DNA of 64,000 bases from Streptomyces sp. CBMA123 (GCF_014596465.1 NZ_MECK01000035.1:1-64000), one strand, 5' to 3'; counted from the stretch's first letter, positions 1 through 9,074 are shown. A program made the numbers and translations. The notes: generated by a model not told the origin, from the letters alone.

Positions 1-11
1 GGGCCACGGCG

Positions 12-719
12 GTGACGGCGGGCGGCGCCCGGCACGACGGGGGCGTCGCGGCGGGAGCGGCGGCTTCGGTGTCGGCCCCGTCCGCGGGGGGCGCCGGTGT
101 GGTGGTGACTCCCCCGGCGACTCCCAGGGCGACCCCGACCGCGACGCCGAGCCCGGCTTCGACCCTGACGCCGCCCCCGAGCCCGGCTTCGACCCTGACG
201 CCGCCCCCGAGCCCGGCGCCGGGCACACCGGGGACCCCGAGGCTGCCGCTCTCGCCCGTGCGGCAGGTCGCCCCCGGGGAGAAGGTCGCGATCACCGACG
301 ACGTCCGTTTCAGGGTCACCGCGACCGAGCGCTGCGACGAGGCCCGCCAGGCCGACGGCAGCTGGCACACGACCTTCGGCTGCCGGGACGCCACCAGCGA
401 CAACCTCGACCACACCAAGCCCACCATCAACACCCAGGGCGCGGGCGGCCCGACGATGGGCATGTACCTGGGCCCGACGCCGGCCCGGATCGTCGCCTTC
501 CAGAACGGGACGCCCTACCTGGCCACCGTGGTGACCACCGAGGGGATGAAGGGCTGGGTGGCGTACTACGTGCTCGTCCCGCCGGTCGACCCCAACGACC
601 CGGCGAGCAAGGCGGGTTCCTTCGTCGTCGCGGCCTACGACGCCGACGGCAAGCTCCTCGCGGAGAACCCGTTCCCGCGGCGGGACGGCGGCCACGACCA
701 CGCCCCGGCCACGCTCTGA
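12..719 (+). CDS. Pro/Ala/Thr-rich hypothetical protein, possibly 5'-partial
   Basis: I do not recognise a family. The frame is open to the left edge of the window, so the GTG at 12 may not be the true start and the N-terminus may be missing. Residues 1-80 are a low-complexity Pro/Thr/Ala/Ser linker containing two tandem copies of a ten-residue unit (PSPASTLTPP). Residues 85-235 look like a compact domain of about 150 residues with two Cys about 15 residues apart, which suggests an extracytoplasmic domain behind a membrane anchor lost to the left. This is inference. The gene is followed by a short gap and a convergent cupin gene. Confidence 0.6.
   Translation: MTAGGARHDGGVAAGAAASVSAPSAGGAGVVVTPPATPRATPTATPSPASTLTPPPSPASTLTPPPSPAPGTPGTPRLPLSPVRQVAPGEKVAITDDVRFRVTATERCDEARQADGSWHTTFGCRDATSDNLDHTKPTINTQGAGGPTMGMYLGPTPARIVAFQNGTPYLATVVTTEGMKGWVAYYVLVPPVDPNDPASKAGSFVVAAYDADGKLLAENPFPRRDGGHDHAPATL
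149..208. repeat. Two tandem 30-bp repeats inside the first CDS
   Basis: Two exact in-frame 30-bp units lie back to back and encode the duplicated Pro/Thr-rich linker of the first gene. This is probably a slippage or recombination expansion of a linker. Confidence 0.85.
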
Positions 720-791
720 CGTCCTGGCGTACGGCGCCCCGGCGTACGGTGCCCTGACGTCCTACCGCCCGGCGCCCGAGGGCCCGGCGTC

Positions 792-1157
792 CTAGCGCCG
801 CCTCGCGTAGTCCGCGAAGCCCTGCCAGTCCACGATCACGCACGGTTCGTCGCCCAGGATCCAGGCGTCGTGCCCGGGCGGGCAGATCATGAAGTCGCCG
901 GGGCCGTACTCGGCCTGCTCGCCGTCGTCCATGACGATCTTCATCCGGCCCGAGACCACGTACCCCATGTGGGCGGCCTCGCAGCTGTCCGTCTTGGCGA
1001 GCGGCTTGATGTGCTTGGACCACTGCCAGCCGGGCTGGAACACCGCCCGGCCCACCGGTCCGGCCTCCAGGTTGACCAGGCGCAGTTCCCCCGTGCCCTC
1101 CTCGAAGGGGCGGACTTCCTCGGGATCGTCGAAGTTCTTGCGGACGAGACCGGACAT
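792..1157 (-). CDS. Small cupin-fold protein
   Basis: A 121-aa protein with the spacing of a single cupin barrel: a first motif around WSKHIKPL...CEAAHMGYVVSG and a second around YGPGDFMICPPGHDAWI. Such proteins bind a metal or small ligand in the barrel, but no substrate can be assigned. I chose the ATG at 1157 because a GGAG lies about 9 nt upstream; a longer GTG start at 1175 would put that ribosome site inside the coding region. It is transcribed alone, convergent with the upstream gene and in the same direction as msrA. Confidence 0.8.
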   Translation of the reverse strand: MSGLVRKNFDDPEEVRPFEEGTGELRLVNLEAGPVGRAVFQPGWQWSKHIKPLAKTDSCEAAHMGYVVSGRMKIVMDDGEQAEYGPGDFMICPPGHDAWILGDEPCVIVDWQGFADYARRR

Positions 1158-1294
1158 GGCACGACTCCTCTCCACGAGGGCGGCCCGGCCACCGGGGGTG
1201 GCCGGGCCGCCCTGCCGGTGTCTCCAGTCTGCGCCCGGATCGGGGCGCGGTCACTTTGGGTGGCCGCGCCCCGGCCGCGGTGCCGGGCGGCGGT

Positions 1295-1960
1295 TCAGCC
1301 CTGGGTGCGGGCCACCCCGATCGGGCAGGAGGCGCCGGTGCCGCCGAGACCGCAGTAGCCGTTGGGGTTCTTGGCGTCCGACAGGTACTGCTGGTGGTAC
1401 GGCTCGGCCGGGTAGAACGGGCCGGCCGGGGCGATCTCGGTGGTGATCGGGCCGTGGCCGAGCGCGGTCAGCGCGGGCTGGAAGGCGTCCCGGGTGGCGG
1501 TCGCGGCGGCGGCCTGGGCGGGGGAGTGGGTGTACAGCGCCGAGCGGTACTGGGTGCCCACGTCATTGCCCTGGCGGTTGCCCTGGGTCGGGTCGTGGGC
1601 CTCCCAGAAGGCCTTCAGCAGCCGCTCGTAGGAGATCACCGCCGGGTCGAAGACCACCCGGACCGCCTCGGTGTGCCCGGTCAGCCCGCTGCACACCTCC
1701 TCGTACGTCGGGTTGGGCGTGTGGCCGCCCTGGTAGCCGACCAGCGTCGTCCAGACGCCGGGCAGCCGCCAGAACGTGCGCTCGGCGCCCCAGAAGCAGC
1801 CCAGCCCGAAGTCGGCCACCTCCAGCCCCTCCGGGTACGGGCCGGTGAGCGGGTGGCCGAGCACGGTGTGCGGCTCGGTCAGGGCGAAGCCCGCGGCCTG
1901 GCGGCCGGGCAGCGCCTGGTCGGCGGGGACGAGCGAGGACTTGTGGCGGTTGAACAGCAC
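1295..1960 (-). CDS. msrA: Peptide-methionine (S)-S-oxide reductase MsrA
   Basis: A 221-aa cytoplasmic repair enzyme that reduces methionine-S-sulfoxide in proteins. The catalytic motif GCFWGAE is present near residue 54, and further Cys in the tail [14 protein letters not shown] could serve as resolving cysteines, as in other MsrA proteins. The N-terminal stretch leading to ADQALPGR resembles streptomycete MsrA. I start it at GTG 1960, which has a GGAG 6 nt upstream; in-frame codons reach 2035 but give an unusual N-terminus. It is divergent from metB with about 116 bp between them. Confidence 0.93.
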   Translation of the reverse strand: MLFNRHKSSLVPADQALPGRQAAGFALTEPHTVLGHPLTGPYPEGLEVADFGLGCFWGAERTFWRLPGVWTTLVGYQGGHTPNPTYEEVCSGLTGHTEAVRVVFDPAVISYERLLKAFWEAHDPTQGNRQGNDVGTQYRSALYTHSPAQAAAATATRDAFQPALTALGHGPITTEIAPAGPFYPAEPYHQQYLSDAKNPNGYCGLGGTGASCPIGVARTQG

Positions 1961-2076
1961 GGCCTGCTCCAGCGGGGTAGGGAGGGTTGCCCAGGATTCA
2001 ACGCGCCGGACGGCCCGTGGATTCCGTCCGGGCATTCGGGCGGGCGTCCGGCCGTCCGGCCGTTAGGCTCGGAGCC

Positions 2077-3231
2077 ATGACCGAGCACCAGCTTCCCCAG
2101 GGCTTCGAGACCCTCGCCATCCACGCGGGTCAGGAAGCGGACCCCCAGACCGGGGCCGTCGTCACGCCGATCTACCAGGTGTCCACCTACAAGCAGGACG
2201 GGGTGGGCGGCCTGCGGGGCGGCTACGAGTACAGCCGCAGCGCCAACCCGACCCGCACCGCGCTGGAGGAGTGCCTCGCCGCGCTCGAGGGCGGCGCCCG
2301 TGGCCTCGCCTTCGCCTCCGGCCTCGCGGCCGAGGACACCCTGCTGCGCACCATCCTCAAGCCGGGCGACCACATCGTGATCCCCAACGACGCCTACGGC
2401 GGCACCTTCAGGCTGTTCGCCAAGGTGCTGACCCGCTGGGGCGTCGAGTTCTCCGTCGCCAACACCCAGAAGCTGGACGACGTCCGCGCCGCGCTGCGCC
2501 CCAACACCCGCGCGGTGTGGGTGGAGACCCCGTCCAACCCGCTGCTGGGCATCACCGACCTGGCCGGCCTCGCCGAGGTCGCGCACGGCGCCGGCGCGCT
2601 GCTGGTCGTCGACAACACCTTCGCCAGCCCGTACCTGCAGCAGCCGATCGCGCTCGGCGCGGACGCGGTCGTGCACTCCACCACCAAGTACATGGGCGGC
2701 CACTCCGACGTCGTCGGCGGCGCCCTGGTGCTGGCCGAGGCGGGCCTCGGCGAGGAGGTCGCGTACCACCAGAACGCGATGGGCGCCGTCTCCGGGCCGT
2801 TCGACGCCTGGCTGGTGCTGCGCGGCATCAAGACCCTGGGCGTCCGGATGGACCGGCACAGCTCCAACGCGGAGAAGGTCGCCGAGCTGCTGGCGAGCCA
2901 CCCCAAGGTCAGCCAGGTGCTGTACCCGGGCCTGCCCGAGCACCCCGGCCACGACATCGCCGCCAAGCAGATGAAGGCCTTCGGCGGCATGGTCTCGTTC
3001 CGGGTCGCCGGCGGCGAGGAGGCGGCCGTCGAGGTCTGCAACCGCGCGCAGCTGTTCACCCTGGGCGAGTCGCTGGGCGGCGTGGAGTCGCTGATCGAGC
3101 ACCCGGGCAGGATGACCCACGCCTCGGCGGCCGGTTCGCCGCTGGAGGTGCCGGCCGACCTGGTGCGCGTCTCGGTGGGCATCGAGTCCATCGACGACCT
3201 GCTGGCCGACCTCAAGCAGGCGCTGGGCTGA
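2077..3231 (+). CDS. metB: Cystathionine gamma-synthase (Cys/Met metabolism PLP enzyme)
   Basis: A 384-aa PLP enzyme of the Cys/Met metabolism family, which joins cysteine to an activated homoserine in methionine synthesis. The PLP lysine is K204 in STTKYMGGHSD, with the family motifs YSRSANPTR (about 53-61), ASGLAAEDT and VVDNTF upstream of it. The length is normal for MetB. ATG 2077 is chosen because it follows GGAG closely and gives the usual N-terminus; the frame is open further upstream. A cystathionine gamma-lyase cannot be excluded by sequence reading alone. Confidence 0.9.
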   Translation: MTEHQLPQGFETLAIHAGQEADPQTGAVVTPIYQVSTYKQDGVGGLRGGYEYSRSANPTRTALEECLAALEGGARGLAFASGLAAEDTLLRTILKPGDHIVIPNDAYGGTFRLFAKVLTRWGVEFSVANTQKLDDVRAALRPNTRAVWVETPSNPLLGITDLAGLAEVAHGAGALLVVDNTFASPYLQQPIALGADAVVHSTTKYMGGHSDVVGGALVLAEAGLGEEVAYHQNAMGAVSGPFDAWLVLRGIKTLGVRMDRHSSNAEKVAELLASHPKVSQVLYPGLPEHPGHDIAAKQMKAFGGMVSFRVAGGEEAAVEVCNRAQLFTLGESLGGVESLIEHPGRMTHASAAGSPLEVPADLVRVSVGIESIDDLLADLKQALG

Positions 3232-3243
3232 CGGATTCGGGGC

Positions 3244-3726
3244 TCACTGCCCCTGCTGGTCCGCCGTGTACGACTCCATCGCGTGGTTGAAGCGGGCCAG
3301 CAGGGCGCAGAAGGCCCGCTGCTCCTCGGGCGGCCAGCCGGCCGTCAGGCGGCGGGTCAACTCGGCCCGGCCGTCCCGGACTTCGGCGAGCCGGCCGGTG
3401 CCGCAGGAGGTCAGTGCGAGCCGTACGGCGCGGCGGTCGGCCGGGTCCTGCACCCGGCCGACCAGCCCGGCCGCGACCAGCGGGGCGACCTGGCGGGTCA
3501 CCGTGGAGGAGTCCACGCCGAGCGCCTCGGCCAGCGCCTTGACGTTCGCCGGCCCGTGCCGCTCCAGGCGGTCGAGCAGGAGGTAGGCGGCCCGGTCCAG
3601 CGCGGCGACGCCGCCGCCGGAGGATCGGACCTGTTCCATCCGGCGGGCGAACACCGCCAGCTGGTACTGGAGTTGGGTGTGTACGGGCTCGGTTCGGTCG
3701 GTGGCCTGGGGCGAGGTCGTCGTCAT
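3244..3726 (-). CDS. MarR-family transcriptional regulator
   Basis: A 160-aa winged-helix regulator. The recognition region reads ANVKALAEALGVDSSTVTRQ (about 81-100), followed by the wing with the MarR-typical DPADRRAVRLALT. Flanking helices would form the dimer interface. It ends 13 bp from the stop of convergent metB and starts about 250 bp from divergent ilvA. The effector and target are unknown; autoregulation is common in the family but no clear operator was seen. Confidence 0.88.
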   Translation of the reverse strand: MTTTSPQATDRTEPVHTQLQYQLAVFARRMEQVRSSGGGVAALDRAAYLLLDRLERHGPANVKALAEALGVDSSTVTRQVAPLVAAGLVGRVQDPADRRAVRLALTSCGTGRLAEVRDGRAELTRRLTAGWPPEEQRAFCALLARFNHAMESYTADQQGQ

Positions 3727-3850
3727 CGCGGCTCACGATCGTCATGCGGTGAGAGAAGCTCAGAAGCAGCAGCGTACGCGGGTGGAGCGAGCCCGGGAAC
3801 AGGCCCGACGCCCCGTCTTGCCGGTGTCCCGCGCCCCGGGGGCGCGTCGT

Positions 3851-3940
3851 GCGGGTCCTCGTCGGGTCCGCGTGCGGGTCCTCGTCGGGTCCTCGTCGGG
3901 TCCGCGTGCGGGTCCTCGTCGGGTCCTCGTCGGGTCCGCG
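3851..3940. repeat. Tandem GTCCTCGTCGG repeats in the MarR-ilvA intergenic region
   Basis: About 90 bp of nested tandem repeats built from GCGGGTCCTCGTCGGGTC-type units; one block of about 34 bp occurs twice. It lies in the divergent region between the MarR gene and ilvA. It has no spacer structure and so is not CRISPR. It is likely a replication-slippage minisatellite, and the copy number could alter promoter spacing. Confidence 0.8.
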
Positions 3941-3974
3941 GCACGACCCGTAGGACGCGTCCTAGGCTGAGGTC

Positions 3975-5186
3975 ATGCACAACTGGCCGATCACCCTCGA
4001 CGACGTCCGCGGCGCCCAGAAGATGCTCGCCGGGGTCGCCCGGGTGACCCCGATGGAGGGCAGCCGCCACCTGTCCGGGCTGATCGGCGCGCCGGTCCAC
4101 CTGAAGTGCGAGAACCTCCAGCGCACCGGGTCGTTCAAACTGCGCGGGGCGTACGTGCGGATCGCGGGACTCTCGCCGGTGCAGCGGGCCGGCGGGGTGG
4201 TGGCGGCCAGCGCCGGGAACCACGCCCAGGGGGTGGCCTTGGCGGCCTCGCTGCTGGGGGTGCGCTCGACCGTGTTCATGCCGGTCGCGGCGCCGCTGCC
4301 GAAGGTCGCCGCCACCCGCGACTACGGTGCCGAGGTGCGGTTGCACGGCACCACCGTGGACGAGGCGCTGCAGGCCGCGCAGCGGTACGCGGAGGCGACC
4401 GGCGCGGTGTTCATCCACCCCTTCGACCACTGGGACGTGGTCACCGGCCAGGCGACCGTCGGCCTGGAGATCCTGGAGCAGTGCCCCGAGGTGCGCACCA
4501 TCCTGGTCGGGGTGGGCGGTGGCGGGCTGCTGGCCGGGATCGCGGCGGCGGTCAAGCCGCTGCGGCCGGACGTCCGGGTGATCGGGGTGCAGGCGGCGGC
4601 CGCGGCCGCGTACCCGCCCTCGCTGGCGGCCGGGCGGCCGGTGTCGCTGGAGCACTACGCCACCATGGCCGACGGGATCATGGTCGGGCGCCCCGGGGAC
4701 ATCCCGTTCGAGGTGGTCAACACGCTGGCGGACGGCGTCCGGACGGTCTCCGAGGACGCCCTGTCGCGTGCCCTGCTGCTCGGGCTGGAGCGGTTGAAGC
4801 TGGTGGTCGAGCCGGCCGGGGCGGCCCCGATCGCGGCGCTGCTGGAACAGCCCGACTCCTTCGAGGGCCCGGTGGTGGCGGTGCTGTCCGGTGGCAACAT
4901 CGACCCGCAGCTGATGCAGCGGGTGCTGCGGCACGGGTTGGCGGCGGCCGGGCGCTACCTGTCGCTGCGGGTGCGGCTGGCGGACAAGCCGGGCTCGCTG
5001 GCGGACCTGCTGGGGGTGCTGACCAGGGTGGACGCCAATGTGCTGGACGTCGCGCACGTCCGGACCGACCCGCGGCTGGGGCTGACCGAGGTCGAGGTGG
5101 ACCTGCACCTGGAGACCAAGGGGCCGGAGCACTGCGCGCTGGTGGTCGGCGAGTTGCGGGACGCGGGGTACGTGGTCGCCGGCTGA
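3975..5186 (+). CDS. ilvA: Threonine ammonia-lyase with C-terminal ACT domain
   Basis: A 403-aa PLP enzyme that deaminates threonine to 2-oxobutanoate. The PLP lysine is K55 in GSFKLRGAY; the asparagine-binding segment SAGNHAQGV and the glycine-rich phosphate loop VGVGGGGLLAG follow. Residues about 327-403 form one ACT-like regulatory domain, as in the shorter catabolic/TdcB-like class and in several actinobacterial IlvA proteins. The gene starts at ATG 3975 with a GAGG just upstream. It may be biosynthetic (isoleucine) or catabolic. Confidence 0.9.
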   Translation: MHNWPITLDDVRGAQKMLAGVARVTPMEGSRHLSGLIGAPVHLKCENLQRTGSFKLRGAYVRIAGLSPVQRAGGVVAASAGNHAQGVALAASLLGVRSTVFMPVAAPLPKVAATRDYGAEVRLHGTTVDEALQAAQRYAEATGAVFIHPFDHWDVVTGQATVGLEILEQCPEVRTILVGVGGGGLLAGIAAAVKPLRPDVRVIGVQAAAAAAYPPSLAAGRPVSLEHYATMADGIMVGRPGDIPFEVVNTLADGVRTVSEDALSRALLLGLERLKLVVEPAGAAPIAALLEQPDSFEGPVVAVLSGGNIDPQLMQRVLRHGLAAAGRYLSLRVRLADKPGSLADLLGVLTRVDANVLDVAHVRTDPRLGLTEVEVDLHLETKGPEHCALVVGELRDAGYVVAG

Positions 5187-5246
5187 GCGCCCGGCTGCGC
5201 CGGCGGATCCCCCTTTCCGCCGGGCCCGTCCGGTCAATCCCCTTGA

Positions 5247-5286
5247 CGCGATGTATCGCGAGTTGCCAGACTCGCGATACATCGCG
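5247..5286. promoter_or_regulatory. Perfect 17-bp inverted repeat, probable operator of the ABC exporter
   Basis: Two perfect 17-bp arms (CGCGATGTATCGCGAGT and its complement) are separated by 6 nt, and a TTGACG that could be a -35 box overlaps the left arm. The site is about 105 bp upstream of the exporter ATPase gene. A dyad of this size over a promoter suggests a dimeric or tetrameric repressor such as a PadR or TetR protein. No such regulator is adjacent, so it would act from elsewhere. Confidence 0.6.
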
Positions 5287-5391
5287 TTCGCGTTCTGTGT
5301 CGGTGGCCGAGAACCGAGTCGCCCATGCGCCCGTTCGAGGGGCAAAGTGGGACAGATCGCTCACATTCGTCCGAGGAGATGAGGCAGGCCC

Positions 5392-6492
5392 ATGGCGCCA
5401 GCCATCCAAGCCGAGAACCTGGTGAAGACCTTCGGCGACGTACGAGCCCTGGACGGCGTCAGCCTCGACGTCCCCGAGGGCACGGTGCTCGGGCTGCTCG
5501 GCCCGAACGGCGCCGGGAAGACCACCACCGTGCGCGTCCTCACCACCCTGCTCCGTCCCGACTCCGGCCGCGCGGTGGTGGCCGGCGTGGACGTCCTCAA
5601 GCACCCGAACCAGGTCCGCAGCCTGATCGGACTCTCCGGCCAGTACGCGGCGGTCGACGAGTACCTGACCGGCTTCGAGAACCTCACCATGGTCGGCGAG
5701 CTGTACCAGATGCGCACCCGCGACGCGAAGGCCCGCGCGCTGGAGCTGCTGGAGTGGTTCAACCTCACCGAGGCCAAGGACCGCACCGCCAAGACCTACT
5801 CCGGCGGCATGCGCCGCCGCCTCGACCTCGCCGCCGCGCTGGTCGTCCGCCCGCCGGTGATGTTCCTGGACGAGCCGACCACCGGCCTCGACCCGCGCAA
5901 CCGGCTCGCGCTCTGGGAGGTCATCGAGACGCTGGTCGAGCAGGGCACCACGCTGCTGCTCACCACCCAGTACCTGGAGGAGGCCGACCGGCTCGCCCAC
6001 GACATCGCGGTGGTCGACCACGGGCGGGTGATCGCCCGCGGCACCGCCGACCAGCTCAAGGCGCAGATCGGCGGCGAGCGGATCGAGGTCGTGGTGCACG
6101 ACCCGGGCCTGGTGGCGGACGCCGTCGCGGCCCTCTCCGGGTACGCGCTGGGCGAGCCGGCGGTGGAGAGGAACACCCGGAAGATCACCGTGCCGGTCAG
6201 CGGCGGCGCCCGGGTGCTCGCCGACGCGATCCGCGAGCTGGACGGCCGGGGCATCGAGATCGACGACATCGGCCTGCGCCGCCCGACCCTGGACGATGTC
6301 TTCATCACCCTCACCGGCCACGTCGCCGAGGCGGCCGAGGAGGACGACGGCGCCGGCGCCAAGGGCCGCGGCCGGGGTGGCCGGGGCCGGGGAAAGAGCG
6401 GCGGCGGAGCGGACGGCGGCGACGGCGGCGAGGGCGGCGAGGGCCAGGGGCCCGACCAGCAGCAGGCCGTCACGGCCGGAACGGAGCGCTGA
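5392..6492 (+). CDS. ABC exporter ATP-binding protein (DrrA type)
   Basis: A 366-aa ATPase of the daunorubicin-resistance DrrA family. Walker A GPNGAGKTT is at 37-45, the signature SGGMRRRLDLA at about 139-149, and Walker B with the D-loop (FLDEPTTGLDP) follows. The DrrA-type C-terminal extension ends in a Gly/Arg/Asp low-complexity tail of about 40 residues. The stop is followed 1 nt later by the permease start, so the two are translationally coupled and form an exporter. The substrate is unknown; the upstream palindrome suggests repression. Confidence 0.93.
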   Translation: MAPAIQAENLVKTFGDVRALDGVSLDVPEGTVLGLLGPNGAGKTTTVRVLTTLLRPDSGRAVVAGVDVLKHPNQVRSLIGLSGQYAAVDEYLTGFENLTMVGELYQMRTRDAKARALELLEWFNLTEAKDRTAKTYSGGMRRRLDLAAALVVRPPVMFLDEPTTGLDPRNRLALWEVIETLVEQGTTLLLTTQYLEEADRLAHDIAVVDHGRVIARGTADQLKAQIGGERIEVVVHDPGLVADAVAALSGYALGEPAVERNTRKITVPVSGGARVLADAIRELDGRGIEIDDIGLRRPTLDDVFITLTGHVAEAAEEDDGAGAKGRGRGGRGRGKSGGGADGGDGGEGGEGQGPDQQQAVTAGTER

Positions 6493-6493
6493 G

Positions 6494-7351
6494 ATGAGCA
6501 CCGCCACCGAGCACGCCATCGGCGCACCGATGCCGACGCCCCGCCGGGGCCTGTCCGCGACCCTGCACGACTCCTGGGTGGTCGCCAAGCGCAACCTGCG
6601 CCGGATGTCCCGGATCCCCGAGATCGTGGTGTTCGGGCTCATGCAGCCGGTCATGTTCGTGCTGCTGTTCTCGTACGTCATGGGCGGGGCGATCAAGATC
6701 CCCGGGACGAACTCCAGCTCCGACACGTACATCCAGTACCTGATGGCCGGCATCTTCGCCCAGACCGTCACCTTCGCCGTCGCCGGCGCCTCGGCCGGCA
6801 TCGCGGAGGACATGACCAAGGGCCTGGTGGACCGCTTCCGCTCGCTGCCGATGGCCCGCTCGGCGGTGCTGGTCGGCCGCACCCTCGCCGACCTGTGCCA
6901 GACCGCGTTCACCCTGGTCGTGCTGGCGCTGGTCGCGCTGCTGGTCGGCTGGCGGATCCACGAGGGGGCGCTCAAGGCGCTCGGCGCCTTCGGACTGCTG
7001 CTCCTGCTCGGCTACGCCTTCTCCTGGATCGGCGCGCTGATCGGCCTGTCGGTGCGCAGCCCCGAGGCGGCCACCTCGGCCGGGCTGATCTGGCTGTTCC
7101 CGCTGACCTTCGTGTCCAACGCCTTCGTGCCGGTCAGCTCGATGCCGAGCTGGCTGCAGGGCGTGGCGTACTGGAACCCGTTCAGCGCGACGGTTCAGGC
7201 CTGCCGGGACCTCTTCGGCAACCAGGTCGGGCCGGTGGACAGCGCCTGGCCGATGCAGCACGCGGCGCTGGTGTCGGTGCTGTGGTCGCTGGTGATCACG
7301 GCTGTGTTCTCCTGGCTGTCGGTGCGCAAGTACCGCTCGGCCGTGGGGTGA
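6494..7351 (+). CDS. ABC-2 type permease (DrrB type)
   Basis: A 285-aa integral membrane protein with six predicted hydrophobic segments (about 48-68, 85-110, 135-165, 170-195, 200-220 and 255-275) in the ABC-2 permease layout. It is the membrane half of the exporter encoded with the upstream ATPase. ATG 6494 is used because it directly follows the ATPase stop; in-frame sequence continues upstream but overlaps the ATPase gene. A strong terminator follows. Confidence 0.92.
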   Translation: MSTATEHAIGAPMPTPRRGLSATLHDSWVVAKRNLRRMSRIPEIVVFGLMQPVMFVLLFSYVMGGAIKIPGTNSSSDTYIQYLMAGIFAQTVTFAVAGASAGIAEDMTKGLVDRFRSLPMARSAVLVGRTLADLCQTAFTLVVLALVALLVGWRIHEGALKALGAFGLLLLLGYAFSWIGALIGLSVRSPEAATSAGLIWLFPLTFVSNAFVPVSSMPSWLQGVAYWNPFSATVQACRDLFGNQVGPVDSAWPMQHAALVSVLWSLVITAVFSWLSVRKYRSAVG

Positions 7352-7395
7352 ACCGCTTCCTCGGACGTGGAACGCCGTGAACGGGCTGAACGCCT

Positions 7396-7435
7396 GAGGG
7401 CGGCTGCGGGTCCAGGGGACTCCGCAGCCGCCCTC
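7396..7435 (+). terminator. Intrinsic terminator hairpin after the exporter operon
   Basis: A perfect 14-bp stem (GAGGGCGGCTGCGG with its complement) has a 12-nt loop and sits between the convergent permease and greA genes. No U-tract follows, as is common in streptomycetes. It could serve both strands. Confidence 0.75.
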
Positions 7436-7439
7436 GGCG

Positions 7440-7487
7440 GTGCAGTGGTGCAGTGGTGCAGTGGTGCGGTGGTGCGGTGGTGCAGTG
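7440..7487. repeat. Six tandem 8-bp repeats
   Basis: Six contiguous copies of GTGCAGTG, two of them GTGCGGTG, lie between the terminator and the 3' end of greA. This is a simple-sequence minisatellite with no visible function. Confidence 0.85.
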
Positions 7488-7511
7488 AAGCGTCAGGGGT
7501 CGGGGGCCGGA

Positions 7512-8012
7512 TCAGCCGGCGTGCGGCACGACCTTGACGACCTTCACCATGGCCGGCTTGCCGTTCGGCAGCTCGTAGGTGGCCTCGTCGCCGATCTTCT
7601 TGCCGTCGATCGCGCGGCCCAGCGGCGACTGCGGCGAGTAGACGTCCAGGTCGTCGGCGCCCGCCACCTCGCGCGAGGCGAGCAGGAACTCCATCAGGTC
7701 GTCCTCGTCACCGTCGAACGCGACCGTGACGATCATGCCCGGGGCCACCACACCGGAGTCGGCCGGGGCCTCGCCGACCTTGGCACGCTCCAGCAGCTGG
7801 GTCAGCTGGCGGATGCGGAGCTCGTACTTGCCCTGCTCCTCCTTCGCCGCGTGGTAGCCGGCGTTCTCCTTGAGGTCGCCCTCCTCGCGCGCCGCCTCGA
7901 TCTTCTGGGCGATCTCGATGCGCCAGGGTCCGGTCAGGTGATCCAGCTCCGCCTTGAGCTGGTCATAGCCGGCCTGAGTGAGCCAGGTCACGTTCTCGCT
8001 GGTCTGGGTCAC
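7512..8012 (-). CDS. greA: Transcription elongation factor GreA
   Basis: A 166-aa factor that inserts its coiled coil into the RNA polymerase secondary channel and stimulates cleavage of backtracked RNA. The N-terminal half is an antiparallel coiled coil (about 12-80, including AREEGDLKENAGYHAAKEEQ with the acidic tip); the C-terminal half is FKBP-like with SPQSPLGRAIDGKKIGDEA. The GTG start at 8012 has GAGGAG upstream. It shares direction with the DUF4307 gene, separated by about 405 bp. Confidence 0.96.
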   Translation of the reverse strand: MTQTSENVTWLTQAGYDQLKAELDHLTGPWRIEIAQKIEAAREEGDLKENAGYHAAKEEQGKYELRIRQLTQLLERAKVGEAPADSGVVAPGMIVTVAFDGDEDDLMEFLLASREVAGADDLDVYSPQSPLGRAIDGKKIGDEATYELPNGKPAMVKVVKVVPHAG

Positions 8013-8276
8013 AGGTGCTCCTCGTAGGTGCTGGGGCTGTGCTGAGGGTGTGCGTCGTCAGCAGGGTCGACGGTGATTTCGGTCTTAACTACAAAGCAAC
8101 GCCCGCTCCCGTACCATCCGGTGCGGAAAGGGCGAAACCACGAGCCTAACAAGTCCTGCCGACAAGCGGGAGAGGCGTTGTCGTGGCATTGACGGTGGCG
8201 TTGCGCCACGGTGTACGGCAACCGGGTGCGGGACTCCCTACGGATGCCCGTTCTGCCGAACGAATATGCGTCGCCG

Positions 8277-8424
8277 GGCCGTTCCCGGTCGCTGCGCGGG
8301 CCGTCGCCCGCTCGCCGTGCAAGCCGTCGCCCGCCCACCGTTCGGGCCGTTCCCCGGCCGGGCCGTTCCCCGGTCGATGTGCAGACCGCTCCCCGGCCAC
8401 TTCACGGACCGTCCCCGGTCACTT
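8277..8424. repeat. Degenerate tandem repeats in the greA-DUF4307 gap
   Basis: About five imperfect units centred on GGCCGTTCCCCGGTC fill the right part of the 8,013-8,418 gap; the last unit overlaps the DUF4307 stop codon. The left part of the gap (8,013-8,160) is less GC-rich and probably holds the greA promoter, but I see no clear -35/-10 pair. Confidence 0.55.
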
Positions 8425-8832
8425 CGCCGGGGTGCAGCCCAGCAGTTCGGCGGTGGTCCCCCGGGCGGTGGTGCGCAGGGTGACGGTGGCCTCGTAGCTC
8501 GACCCGGCCGCCGGGACCGGGAAGTCGGCCACCCCGACCACCGCGTGGTCGTCGCTCTGCGAGCGGACCGTACAGGTGCCGGCCGTCCCGTCGCCCTTGC
8601 GCACGGTCAGGTGCAGCTGCACCTCGGAGTCGGAGAGCACCTGGAAGGTCGGCACCGAACCGTTGATCTTCGACTCGCGCAGCAGGTAGGAGCCGCCCAG
8701 CCAGGCGATCAGACCCAGGCCGAGCACACCGCAGACCGCGCCGATCGTCTTCAGACGGCGGTCCGACTCGCTGTCGCCGCTGCGGCCGTAGCGGCCCTCG
8801 GGCAGCCGCGGGGCGGTGCTCTGTGCAGTCAT
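8419..8832 (-). CDS. DUF4307 single-pass membrane protein
   Basis: A 137-aa protein with one transmembrane segment (about 28-50, GAVCGVLGLGLIAWLGGSYL) and an extracytoplasmic beta-rich domain with two Cys. The sequence and its position between mca and greA match the actinobacterial DUF4307 family. Function is unknown. It is divergent from mca with a 242-bp gap. Confidence 0.85.
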   Translation of the reverse strand: MTAQSTAPRLPEGRYGRSGDSESDRRLKTIGAVCGVLGLGLIAWLGGSYLLRESKINGSVPTFQVLSDSEVQLHLTVRKGDGTAGTCTVRSQSDDHAVVGVADFPVPAAGSSYEATVTLRTTARGTTAELLGCTPAK

Positions 8833-9074
8833 CGGACTCCGTCCTTTCCTGGGGAGGGACCGTGCGGGCGGTGCGGGGGAATGCGACGGACCTCCAGTCC
8901 GTCACTATAGGAGGGGCTCGCCCGCGGCCGGTCCGGCGGGGGCGGGGCTCGGCCGCGCCGGAGTCCGGCGCCGAAGGCCGGCCTTGCGGCGACGCGGTCC
9001 CGAAGTGAGCGGTTCGTACGGTGGGCAGACCGGACTTCGCGGAACGCCCGACGATGTGGAAGGAACGCAAGGCG

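Noticed and set aside
3851-3940. Possible CRISPR array
   Set aside because: The repeat units are contiguous or nested with no unique spacers, and there are no cas genes nearby. The 7,440-7,487 repeats fail for the same reason.
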